From Actinomycetes bacterium (GTDB lineage Bacteria; Actinomycetota; Acidimicrobiia; Acidimicrobiales; RAAP-2), in assembly GCA_021844425.1 (NCBI GenBank), contig JAKBTL010000060.1, forward strand, positions 1 to 53,131: a DNA stretch of 53,131 nt. The letters run 5' to 3'. Shown here piece by piece: positions 16,223-23,379 of this stretch (position 1 is its first letter; the number at the start of each line of letters is the position of its first letter). A program made the translations under genes and the position numbers. The notes beneath the pieces are model-generated. The model worked only from the letters and a program-made list of their open reading frames with translations, made no database searches and was not told the DNA's origin.

Positions 16223-17034
16223 CCCTCGGCCACATCGACGTCCGCCGGCTGATGGACGAGCACGGGCTCCGCCCGAGCAAGGCGTTGGGCCAGCACTTCG
16301 TGGCCGACCCGAACACGGTCCGGCGCATCGTCAGGCTGGCCCGCGTCGACGCCTCCTCGCACGTGGTCGAGGTCGGTGCAGGTCTCGGGTCGCTCACTGT
16401 CGAGCTCGGTCGGACTGGCGCAGAGGTCGTGGCCGTCGAGGTCGACCGGCACCTCGTGCCCGTCTTGCGCTCGGTCCTCGACGGTGTCCCGAACGTGCGC
16501 GTCGTGCACGACGACGGTCTTCGCCTCGACTGGCAGCGGCTTCTCGGGGGAAGCGGACCCTGGAGCCTCGTCGCCAACCTCCCCTACAACGTCGCGACGC
16601 CCATCGTGCTGCGCGTCCTCGAGGACGCGCCGCAGGTGAGCTCCATGCTGGTGATGGTCCAGCGCGAGGTGGGCGAGCGGCTCGCGGCGGCGCCGGGCGA
16701 GGGCGCGTACGGCGCGGTGTCGGTCAAGGTGCGCTACTGGGCGCATGCGGCGGTCGTCGGCACGGTGCCGCCGACGGTGTTCGTCCCCCGTCCGTCGGTC
16801 GACTCCGCGCTCGTGCGCATCGACCGGCGTGACGCGCCGGCGGTCGCCTCGTCGGTCGCCTCCTACGAGCGCGTGCGCGCTGTGGTGGACGCGGGGTTCG
16901 GGCATCGCCGCAAGATGCTCCGGAGGTCGCTCGCAGGCGTCGTCGCGCCCGAGCGGTTCGCCGAGGCGGGCGTGCCCCCGACGGCGCGCGCCGAAGAGCT
17001 CGACGTCGCGCAGTGGGGGGCCCTCGCGAGATGA
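16219..17034 (+). CDS. rsmA: 16S rRNA (adenine(1518)-N6/adenine(1519)-N6)-dimethyltransferase
   Basis: 271 aa. KALGQHFVADPNTV (21-34) is the KsgA/RsmA substrate loop, VVEVGAGLGSLT (49-60) the SAM site and NLPYNV (120-125) the catalytic NLPY motif. PPTVFVPRPSVDSALV is the conserved C-terminal start. It dimethylates A1518 and A1519 during late 30S assembly. GTG start in a GTGA overlap with tatD, ATGA overlap with ispE: one polycistronic unit. An rpfB homologue, which sits at this position in mycobacteria, is absent. Confidence 0.95.
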   Translation: MTLGHIDVRRLMDEHGLRPSKALGQHFVADPNTVRRIVRLARVDASSHVVEVGAGLGSLTVELGRTGAEVVAVEVDRHLVPVLRSVLDGVPNVRVVHDDGLRLDWQRLLGGSGPWSLVANLPYNVATPIVLRVLEDAPQVSSMLVMVQREVGERLAAAPGEGAYGAVSVKVRYWAHAAVVGTVPPTVFVPRPSVDSALVRIDRRDAPAVASSVASYERVRAVVDAGFGHRRKMLRRSLAGVVAPERFAEAGVPPTARAEELDVAQWGALAR

Positions 17035-17882
17035 CGCGCGGGACCTCCCGGCACCGCCGAACCGTCGAGGTGCTCGTCGCTCCGGCCAAGCTCACCGTCT
17101 CTTTGAAGGTGATCGGGCGCCGAGCCGACGGCTACCACGACATCGACGCCGAGATGGTCACCTTGGACCTCTTCGACCGTCTGGTCGTCGACCCCGGAAG
17201 AAACGGCGTCGAGATCGCCCCTGCGCCGGGAGCGCGTGCCGACGCGCTCACGTGCGGCCCGGACAACCTCGTCGCGCGCGCGCTCGCGGCGGCCGGCCGG
17301 ACCGCCGGGGTGCGGGTGGACAAGCGCATCCCGGTCGGCGGAGGGCTTGGAGGAGGCTCCGCCGACGCGGCCGCGATCTTGAGGTGGGCAGGGGTCGGTG
17401 ACCTCGCCGTCGCGGCGGCGCTCGGGGGGGACGTGCCGTTCTGCACGATCGGCGGTCGCGCGCGCGTGGAGGGCATCGGCGAGCGCGTGACGCCGCTGGT
17501 GTACGAGCAGAGGGAGTTCGTCCTTCTCGTCCCGCCCTTCGGGGTGGGCACGGCAGCCGCGTACCGGTGCTGGGACGAGCTGGCGGCAGGGGGCAGCCGG
17601 CGCACCGACGGGTCGCGGGAGGTCAACGCCCTCACCGAGGCTGCGCTCGCCGTCGAGCCGCGTCTCGCGACGTGGCGCGACCTGCTCGGCGAGCGGACGG
17701 GGAAGACCCCAGTCCTCGCAGGGAGCGGCTCCACCTGGTTCGTCGAAGGCTCGGCCGAAGAGCTCCACGTGGGCGACCGGGAGGTGCTCGCCTGTGGGCG
17801 CGAGCAGGGGCGCCTCATCCCGGTTCGCACCGTCCCGGCAGGATGGGCCGGTCCGGGGCCCGGTGGCGCCCCCGAGGAGTAG
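17031..17882 (+). CDS. ispE: 4-diphosphocytidyl-2-C-methyl-D-erythritol kinase
   Basis: 283 aa. GHMP kinase: APAKLTVSLKVIGRRADGYH (17-36) is the substrate-binding start, PVGGGLGGGSADAA (101-114) the ATP glycine-rich loop and GGDVPF (132-137) the third motif. It phosphorylates CDP-ME in the MEP isoprenoid pathway. ATG 17031 overlaps the rsmA stop, as expected for this conserved pair. The C-terminal motif VLAGSGSTWFV is normal. Confidence 0.95.
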   Translation: MTRGTSRHRRTVEVLVAPAKLTVSLKVIGRRADGYHDIDAEMVTLDLFDRLVVDPGRNGVEIAPAPGARADALTCGPDNLVARALAAAGRTAGVRVDKRIPVGGGLGGGSADAAAILRWAGVGDLAVAAALGGDVPFCTIGGRARVEGIGERVTPLVYEQREFVLLVPPFGVGTAAAYRCWDELAAGGSRRTDGSREVNALTEAALAVEPRLATWRDLLGERTGKTPVLAGSGSTWFVEGSAEELHVGDREVLACGREQGRLIPVRTVPAGWAGPGPGGAPEE

Positions 17883-17896
17883 CGGTGGCTCGCCGG

Positions 17897-17995
17897 TTAT
17901 CTGCCGGCGCGGCGCTGCCAGCGCGTGGCTTTCAGCATCTTCTTGTGCTTCTTCTTGCGCATGCGCTTGCGGCGCTTCTTGATGAGGCTTCCCAT
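17897..17995 (-). CDS. 30S ribosomal protein bS22 (AURKAIP1/COX24 domain micro-protein)
   Basis: 32 aa: it begins MGSLIKKRRKRMRKKKHKK and continues MLKATRWQRRAGR. The MGSxIKKRRKRMxKKKHxKxL block is the diagnostic sequence of bS22, a small basic protein of mycobacterial 30S subunits related to the mitochondrial AURKAIP1/COX24 tail. Half its residues are Lys or Arg. The -10-like TAACCT lies at 18011-18006, ten bases before the ATG. Convergent with ispE, whose stop is 14 bases away. Confidence 0.92.
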   Translation of the reverse strand: MGSLIKKRRKRMRKKKHKKMLKATRWQRRAGR

Positions 17996-18101
17996 GGCTC
18001 GGGGCAGGTTACAGGCCTGACGCGCCCGGCGCCACGTCGGCGCCGTCGGGGGCGTGTCCCGCCCCCCATTCGCGCGAGCCGGGGTTTCGGGTCCGTCGGC
18101 G

Positions 18102-18341
18102 CTACCGGGTGCGCACCGGGCGTGTCGCGCGCACGGGGCTTGTCGTGCGCACCGGTACCGGCAGGACCGCCGGGCGGGGCGCCGGCCAGGCGGCGCCGAG
18201 GATCTTGCCGACGACGCAGGACGCGCCAGCGGCTGCGCCCTGCCAAGCGTCGTTCACCCGCCGCCGCAGTGAGCGGACGCGCCGCCGGTCTGCGAATTCC
18301 CGCTTCGCGTCGTGCTTCCTCGGGTCCCGCTCCTTCGACAT
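18102..18341 (-). CDS. Small basic hypothetical protein
   Basis: 79 aa. Not recognised. The N-terminal half is charged (MSKERDPRKHDAKREFADRR and then RRRVNDAW); a mildly hydrophobic patch GAAAGASCVVGKILGAAW follows; the C-terminus is a Val/Pro/Thr/Arg repeat-like tail (PVRTTSPVRATRPVRTR). AGGAGG lies eight bases before the ATG, the best argument that it is real. It is downstream of a histidine kinase gene on the same strand and about 105 bases upstream of bS22, so it could share a transcript with bS22. Confidence 0.5.
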   Translation of the reverse strand: MSKERDPRKHDAKREFADRRRVRSLRRRVNDAWQGAAAGASCVVGKILGAAWPAPRPAVLPVPVRTTSPVRATRPVRTR

Positions 18342-18434
18342 GTCGATCGCCTCCTGCGTCTATCGTTCCTTGCGCACATAAGGGACGGATCACGCGCACG
18401 TGAAATCGGCGTAAGAAGCGCGTCGGCAGGTGCG

Positions 18435-19829
18435 CTACTCGTCGTCGGGCTCCTCATCGGCATCGCCTGGGGGAGGTTGCGGCACCGTAGGCAGCTGGAA
18501 GCGGAAGATGGCGCCGCCTCCGGGGTCCCGTCCAGCCCACACCGATCCCCCCTCCGCCTGGGCGACCTGGGCCACGATCGCGAGGCCCAGCCCCGAGCCC
18601 GGCTGCGCGCGCGCCGCAGGTGCGCGGTAGAAGCGGTCGAAGACGTGGGGGAGGTCCTCCTCGGCGATCCCAGGGCCGTGGTCTCGGACCGTGACGACGC
18701 CGCCGTGGCACGTCACCTCCACGACGCCGCCAGTTGGGCTCCACTTGAGCGCGTTGTCCAGCAGGTTGCCGATCGCTCTGTCGATCCGGTCGCGCTGACC
18801 GCGGACCCAGGTCGGGCTGGACGAGAGGCTGAACGCCACGTCGCGGGAGCGGCCGTGGGTGGTCGCCACGGCAATGGCGTCTTCGACGAGGCTGTCGAGC
18901 CGGAAGACCCGCGGCGGGGTCGGTCGCTGCTCCCCCCGGGCGAGCTCGGAGAGGTCACGCACGAGGGCCGTGAGCTCGTTCATCTGGGTGAGCAGGTCGT
19001 CGATGAGCACCTCGCGCTCTTCGGGGGACAGCCGGTCGAGTCTGCGGACGACCTCGAGGTTCGTGCGCAGGCTGGTGAGTGGCGTGCGGAGCTCGTGCCC
19101 TGCGTCGAGCACCAGTTGGCGCTGCGCGTCCTGCGATCGCTGCAGCGCGCTCAGCAAGTGGTTGAACGCCCGCCGGAGGCGGCCGAGCTCGTCGGCGCCG
19201 CCCGGGTCGAGGCGCTCGCTCACGTCGGTCGTCGCGGCTACGCGCTCGACCGCTGCCGTCAGCTCGTCGAGCGGCACGAGCGCGGTGCGGCTCACGAGCC
19301 ACGCGAGCGCCAAGGCGAGCGCGACGCCCAGGACCGCCACCCCGACGAGGATGAGCCGGAGATGTCGGAGCTGGCTGTCGACGCTCGAGAGCGGGAGGAC
19401 CAGCTGCAACGCCGCGCGCGTGGTGCCTGCGGGGAGAGGCCCTGTGAAGACGACGACCGACCCGACGCTTACCACGAGCTCGCGGTAGTGCGCCCCTGTG
19501 ATGGTCACGTCGGTGTAGAAGGACGGTGCGCTCCCTGCCGCCACCCGCCTCACGGACGTGGACTGCGGGATCCCGCCGCCCGTGATCACCGCGCCCGAAG
19601 GGGTCACGAACTGGTAGTCCTGGTAGCCGAGGCCCCCGCCACGGCGCTGGAGCCGTCCTGTGTGCGCCTGGAGCGACTGGACGGTGGCCCGCGCGTCCGT
19701 ACGCAGCGTGCCGTCGATCGAGCCGAGGAGAGAGTTGCGCGCCGCGACGTAGCTCGCTGCGGCCGAGGCCAGTACCGCGACGACGACCGCGACCGCCGCG
19801 ACGAGCACGAGCCTGCTGCGGAACGTCAC
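18435..19829 (-). CDS. Membrane sensor histidine kinase, MprB/PrrB-like
   Basis: 464 aa. TM1 lies at about residues 6-29, an extracytoplasmic sensor at 30-155 and TM2 at about 157-179. A HAMP domain follows (VSRTALVPLDELTAAVERV ...), then HisKA with His245 in DAGHELRTPLTSLR, and an HATPase with NLLDNALKWSP (N box), VRDHGPGI and GSGLGLAIV. It autophosphorylates on His245 and passes phosphate to the response regulator encoded upstream; the genes overlap by four bases (ATGA). The sensor region has no cysteines or known ligand motif. The tail is acidic and Pro-rich. Confidence 0.92.
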   Translation of the reverse strand: MTFRSRLVLVAAVAVVVAVLASAAASYVAARNSLLGSIDGTLRTDARATVQSLQAHTGRLQRRGGGLGYQDYQFVTPSGAVITGGGIPQSTSVRRVAAGSAPSFYTDVTITGAHYRELVVSVGSVVVFTGPLPAGTTRAALQLVLPLSSVDSQLRHLRLILVGVAVLGVALALALAWLVSRTALVPLDELTAAVERVAATTDVSERLDPGGADELGRLRRAFNHLLSALQRSQDAQRQLVLDAGHELRTPLTSLRTNLEVVRRLDRLSPEEREVLIDDLLTQMNELTALVRDLSELARGEQRPTPPRVFRLDSLVEDAIAVATTHGRSRDVAFSLSSSPTWVRGQRDRIDRAIGNLLDNALKWSPTGGVVEVTCHGGVVTVRDHGPGIAEEDLPHVFDRFYRAPAARAQPGSGLGLAIVAQVAQAEGGSVWAGRDPGGGAIFRFQLPTVPQPPPGDADEEPDDE

Positions 19830-20497
19830 GGGTCGCGCAGCACGTACCCCACGCCGCGAACGGTGTGCAAGAGCCGGGGCTCGTTCCCCGCCTCGGTCTT
19901 GCGGCGCAGGTAGCCGACGTAGACGGCGAGGGAGTTCGTCCCCGAGTCGAACGTGTAGCCCCAGACCCTGTCCAAGATCACCTCGCGCGTGAGGACCTGG
20001 CGAGGATGGCGCATGAACAGCTCCAACAGGTCGAATTCGATGCGCGTCAGGGAGAACGCCCGGTCGGCGCGCCGCGCCTCGCGGGTGCCGAGGTCGAGAA
20101 CGAGGTCGGCGAACCGCAGGGACTCGCCGGTGTCGGCAGGCCGCCGGCGCAGCAGCGCGCGGAGGCGCGCCTCGAGCTCCGCGAGGGCGAACGGCTTCAC
20201 CAGGTAGTCGTCAGCTCCGGCGTCCAGCCCGAGGACGCGGTCGTGGACGGCGTCGCGGGCGGTGAGGATGAGCACCGGCGTGTCGTCGCCTGCGCCGCGC
20301 ATCCGCTTGCAGACGTCCAGTCCGTCTATCCCGGGAAGGCCGAGGTCGAGGACCATTGCGTCGGGAGGGGTGAGGGCGAGCGACTCGAGAGCGGCCTGCC
20401 CGTCCGCGACGGAGGTCACCTCGTAGCCGTCGAGCCGGAGCGCTCGGTCGAGCGCGGTCCGCACGCCCGGGTCGTCATCGACGACGAGGATCCGCAC
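19826..20497 (-). CDS. OmpR/PhoB-family response regulator, MprA/PrrA-like
   Basis: 223 aa. Receiver: acidic residues VVDDDP (5-10), phospho-acceptor Asp51 in MVLDLGLPG, Thr79 in LILTARD and Lys101 in YLVKPF. The winged helix runs from about 130 to 221 (LTRIEFDLLELFMRHPRQVL, RVWGY, LRRKTE, TVRGVGYVL). GTG 20497 has AAAGGAG ten bases upstream. Partner of the downstream kinase. An 8-bp inverted repeat 93-127 bases before the start is a candidate operator, which would allow autoregulation. Confidence 0.95.
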   Translation of the reverse strand: MRILVVDDDPGVRTALDRALRLDGYEVTSVADGQAALESLALTPPDAMVLDLGLPGIDGLDVCKRMRGAGDDTPVLILTARDAVHDRVLGLDAGADDYLVKPFALAELEARLRALLRRRPADTGESLRFADLVLDLGTREARRADRAFSLTRIEFDLLELFMRHPRQVLTREVILDRVWGYTFDSGTNSLAVYVGYLRRKTEAGNEPRLLHTVRGVGYVLRDP

Positions 20498-20589
20498 CTG
20501 CGCCGTCTCCTTTCACACGACTGCGGCAGCTCCGCCTCGTGGGGTCGTCGTTCGCAACGACAACGACGATATCGGTGCCTCGCGTCGAG

Positions 20590-20624
20590 AGAAGTTCCAG
20601 GTCGGCGCGTTCTTCCGAACTTCT
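20590..20624. promoter_or_regulatory. 8-bp inverted repeat upstream of the response regulator operon
   Basis: AGAAGTTC at 20590-20597 and GAACTTCT at 20617-20624, a perfect inverted repeat with a 19-base spacer. A minus-strand -10-like TATCGT lies at 20571-20566, which would put the left half-site over the -35 region of the regulator operon. The same GAAGTTC word occurs in the MerR-linked repeat at 7682. Confidence 0.35.
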
Positions 20625-20670
20625 TAGCGCGATGGCCTCCCTCATCCGACCTGGTTGAATGTGCGGTGTC

Positions 20671-20743
20671 TCCGGGGTAGTTCAATCGGCAGAACGTCGG
20701 CCTTTGGAGCCGGATGTTGGAGGTTCGAGCCCTCCCCCCGGAA
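20671..20743 (+). tRNA. tRNA-Gln (anticodon TTG)
   Basis: The acceptor stem TCCGGGG (20671-20677) pairs perfectly with CCCCGGA (20736-20742), discriminator A at 20743. The D arm is GTTC...GAAC. The anticodon stem TCGGC/GCCGG encloses the loop CTTTGGA with anticodon TTG at 20704-20706, so it reads CAA and, by wobble, CAG. The T arm is GGAGG-TTCGAGC-CCTCC. The 3' CCA is not encoded. A lone tRNA, not in a cluster. Confidence 0.97.
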
Positions 20744-20789
20744 CGTCCCGGTCGGCACGTGCCGCTCAGCCGGCCCGCGAGCCGGCTGG

Positions 20790-20805
20790 TAGCTTCGAGC
20801 CGATG
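20790..20805 (+). promoter_or_regulatory. -10 element TAGCTT 7 bases before the DUF4232 lipoprotein ATG
   Basis: TAGCTT at 20790-20795, seven bases, then ATG at 20803. No Shine-Dalgarno. It supports both the chosen start and a transcript separate from the tRNA. Confidence 0.45.
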
Positions 20806-21477
20806 CGCACCAGATCGCTCGGGGCCGCTGCGCTCGCGAGCAGCCTGGCGCTCGTCTGCAGTGCCTGCGGCGCAGGGAGCCCGTCCGCGGCGTCGCACAA
20901 GGTGACCCCCCACAAGGCCCACGAGAAGCACCACCGCTCCACGTCGTCGAGCACGACGACGACTACGCCCCCGCCGTCCACCACCACGACGTCGTCGACG
21001 ACGCCCGTCGTGGTGACGGGACCCCCGCGCTGTACGTTCACCCACCTCGCCATCTCCGTCGGCCAGCTTGGCGCGGGACTCGGCCACGAGGGCGCGGCCA
21101 TCCTCTTCAAGAACATCGGCACGTCCAAGTGCTCCATGTCGGGATACCCGGGCGTCGGGGCGCTGAACGCCACAGGGCGCCAGGTCGCGCAGGCGCAGCG
21201 GACGCCGTCCGGCTACCTCGGGGGGATGCGGACAGGCTCGACCACGCCTCCGGTCGTGCTCCTCGGGCCAGGATCGGTGGCTTCGGCGCTGGTCGAGGGG
21301 ACCGACGTGCCCGAGGGCGTGGCTTCGTCGTGCCCGACCTACCCTGCGCTGCTCGTGACGCCGCCGACATCGACGCAGTCCACGCGGCTCGCGGTGTCGC
21401 TGCCCGGGTGCTCGGCGCTCGAGGTGCACCCCGTCGTGAGCGGGACCACGGGAACGACGCAGCCCTCTTCGGGCTAG
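20803..21477 (+). CDS. DUF4232 lipoprotein
   Basis: 224 aa. Lipoprotein signal: MRTRSLGAAALASSLALVCS with lipobox LVCSAC (modified Cys near residue 22). A Ser/Thr/Pro linker at about residues 45-70 is followed by the DUF4232 beta domain: PRCTFTHLAISVG ... LFKNIGTSKCSMSGYPGV (paired cysteines), VLLGPGSVASALVEGTDV and a final LPGCSALEVHPVV. These actinobacterial surface lipoproteins are of unknown function. It begins 60 bases after tRNA-Gln but has its own probable -10. Confidence 0.88.
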   Translation: MRTRSLGAAALASSLALVCSACGAGSPSAASHKVTPHKAHEKHHRSTSSSTTTTTPPPSTTTTSSTTPVVVTGPPRCTFTHLAISVGQLGAGLGHEGAAILFKNIGTSKCSMSGYPGVGALNATGRQVAQAQRTPSGYLGGMRTGSTTPPVVLLGPGSVASALVEGTDVPEGVASSCPTYPALLVTPPTSTQSTRLAVSLPGCSALEVHPVVSGTTGTTQPSSG

Positions 21478-21489
21478 TGCCTTGACCGT

Positions 21490-21519
21490 CCTCCGGACCG
21501 TCCTGGTGCCGACCGGAGG
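21490..21519 (+). terminator. Weak inverted repeat after the DUF4232 gene
   Basis: CCTCCGG at 21490-21496 and CCGGAGG at 21513-21519 with a 16-base loop that can pair partly. It lies between two convergent genes; no T-tract, hence low confidence. Otherwise 21478-21633 holds nothing I can support. Confidence 0.25.
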
Positions 21520-21633
21520 TGTGGGCGTCCAGCAGCCCGCGCAGCCCGCAGCGGCCCAGGAGCGGACCCAGTGGCGCGGCGCCAGCCACATCGCCAGGAC
21601 TCTATGTGCGAGGGCCGTGCGTCTCTCGGGGTG

Positions 21634-22131
21634 TCACCAGCGCTTCTGCCGGCCCGAGGCGTGCAGCTCTGCGAGGTAGCGGTTGTACGCCGCGAGCTCC
21701 TCGTCGCCCTCCTCGCCGCCCTCCTCGCCGCCGTTGCCGATGCCCTCCTCGTCGGCCTCGTCGCCGCCGTCACCGGTGCCTCCGGGCGCTCGTGCGCCGG
21801 CAGGGGATGGACGCGGCGTCGGCGCGCTCGGCACCTGCTCGGGTTGGTCGTGCACGAGCTTCCACCACAGGTACACGGCGTAGCCGGTGAAGAACGGCCA
21901 CTCGAAGACGTAGGCCCAGCTGAGCGTGTTCCCCTCGCGTACGCGCTGGACCTGCCACCAGAAGAGCCCGAGGAACGTCGGGACCACCACGACGACCGTG
22001 ACGTGGAGCCCGATCGCGCGCTTCGTCCACCACATGCTGCCGGGGCCGCCTGACGTGCCCTCAGGAGGAGCCGAGGTAGCGGGCAGGGCCGGGGCATGGT
22101 CGCGTCCGGGGGCGACGTCGGGGGTCGACAC
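21634..22131 (-). CDS. Actinobacterial transmembrane protein of unknown function
   Basis: 165 aa. An N-terminal 35-residue Pro/Gly-rich region precedes MWWTKRAIGLHVTVVVVVPT (TM1, about 43-62, ending in FLGLFWWQVQR) and LSWAYVFEWPFFTGYAVYLW (TM2, about 70-89). The WWQ...GNTLSWAYxFEWPFF...WWK pattern is a conserved actinobacterial two-TM membrane protein of unknown role. The C-terminal tail has a Glu/Gly-rich stretch (EADEEGIGNGGEEGGEEGDEE) and ends NRYLAELHASGRQKRW. TAGGCT lies eight bases before GTG 22131 (leaderless); an ATG at 22035 (MWW) is an alternative. Confidence 0.75.
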   Translation of the reverse strand: MSTPDVAPGRDHAPALPATSAPPEGTSGGPGSMWWTKRAIGLHVTVVVVVPTFLGLFWWQVQRVREGNTLSWAYVFEWPFFTGYAVYLWWKLVHDQPEQVPSAPTPRPSPAGARAPGGTGDGGDEADEEGIGNGGEEGGEEGDEELAAYNRYLAELHASGRQKRW

Positions 22132-22199
22132 CAGGCCCGAGCCTACCGAGCGCCGGTCGCCGGAGGGATGCGTGTGCGCCAGGGGCCGAAGCGGGCAAG

Positions 22200-23369
22200 A
22201 TGAGCGCCGTGCGCGCCGGCCAGCTCTCCGCCATCGTCCTCGCCGCCGGGGAGGGCACCCGCATGCGCTCGCAGCGGCCGAAACCGCTCCACAGGCTGTG
22301 CGGCCGCCCGATGGTGCTCCACGTCCTCGATGCGCTCGCGGAGCTCGACGTCGGACGCGTCGTGGTGGTCGTCGGCCACGGCGCGGAATGGGTCGGACGG
22401 ACGCTGGTCGACGACGCTCCGACGCGCTTGTCGATCGAGCTCGTGACCCAGGACGAGCAGCGAGGAACCGGGGACGCGACTGCCGTCGGGCTCACCGGGC
22501 TGCTCGACGAGACCGGCGCCGGCGACGACCAGGAGGGCGACGTCGTCGTGCTCCCGGGCGACACGCCGCTGGTGCGGCCTCAGACGATCGCCGCGCTGGT
22601 CCGGCACCACCGCCGGCATCAGGCTGGCGCGACGCTGCTCACGGCCGAGGTGGCGGTCGCCGACGGTTACGGGCGCATCGTGCGCGGCAAGGACGGCAGT
22701 GTCCTGCGCGTGGTCGAAGAGCGCGACGCGACCGCCGAGGAGCGCCAGATCACCGAGGTCAACACGTCGATCTACTGTTTCCGGCAGAGCGTCCTCGCAC
22801 CCTCGCTCCGCCGAATCCGTCCGGTCAACGAGCAGGGCGAGTACTACCTGACCGACGTCGTGGAGGTGCTGTCCGAGGCGGGCTACAAGGTGGAGGCGCT
22901 GGCGGTGGCGGACCCGATGGAGGCGGCCGGAGTGAACGACCGGGCTCAGCTCGCGGTCGCCGAGGCCGAGCTGCGCGACCGCATCAACGAGCGGTGGATG
23001 CGCCGGGGCGTGACCATGTGGGACCCCGAGCGCACCTATGTCGACACGGAGGTCCGGCTCGCGACGGACGTGGCGCTCTTGCCCGGGGTGGTCCTGCGCG
23101 GGGAGTGCACCATCGGGGAAGCCGCCGAGATCGGTCCGGAGTCCACCCTTGTCGACACGCAGGTCGGCGAGCGGGCCGAGGTGCGCCATAGCGTCTGCGT
23201 CGGCGCGGTCGTGGGGGCAGGTGCCCATGTCGGCCCGTTCTCGACGCTCGGGCCCGGCGCCCGAGTGGGACCCGGCGAGACGGTGCCCCCGTTCACCAGT
23301 CTCGGCGCCGCGCTGCGCGGGCTAGAGCCGGGCACCCACGCCGACGCGTGGTCCGACGCGAGGCGATAG
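22200..23369 (+). CDS. glmU: GlmU-type UDP-N-acetylglucosamine pyrophosphorylase, C-terminally short
   Basis: 389 aa. The uridylyltransferase is complete: LAAGEGTRMRSQRPKPLH (14-31), QRGTGDA, PGDTPL, EVNTSIYCF and EYYLTDVV. The left-handed beta-helix begins at about residue 262 but only five to six coils are present before the protein ends in an unconserved tail. Full GlmU proteins are about 455-495 aa; the missing part contains the acetyltransferase catalytic His and the acetyl-CoA site (E. coli His363, Asn386, Lys392). So it can probably make UDP-GlcNAc from GlcNAc-1-P but not acetylate glucosamine-1-P. Gene order glmU-prs-rplY-pth is ancestral, which argues against recent truncation; no frameshift is seen at the end. 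Confidence 0.88.
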   Translation: MSAVRAGQLSAIVLAAGEGTRMRSQRPKPLHRLCGRPMVLHVLDALAELDVGRVVVVVGHGAEWVGRTLVDDAPTRLSIELVTQDEQRGTGDATAVGLTGLLDETGAGDDQEGDVVVLPGDTPLVRPQTIAALVRHHRRHQAGATLLTAEVAVADGYGRIVRGKDGSVLRVVEERDATAEERQITEVNTSIYCFRQSVLAPSLRRIRPVNEQGEYYLTDVVEVLSEAGYKVEALAVADPMEAAGVNDRAQLAVAEAELRDRINERWMRRGVTMWDPERTYVDTEVRLATDVALLPGVVLRGECTIGEAAEIGPESTLVDTQVGERAEVRHSVCVGAVVGAGAHVGPFSTLGPGARVGPGETVPPFTSLGAALRGLEPGTHADAWSDARR

Positions 23370-23379
23370 CGTCGTCGGC

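Noticed and set aside
20943-21000. ACG-rich stretch in the DUF4232 gene as a minisatellite
   Set aside because: It encodes an ordinary Ser/Thr/Pro lipoprotein linker and has no regular unit.
21474-21589. Possible decayed gene on the minus strand with a Trp-rich start (MWLAPRHWVRSWA)
   Set aside because: It runs antisense into the DUF4232 gene and no family is recognisable; too little evidence for a pseudogene call.
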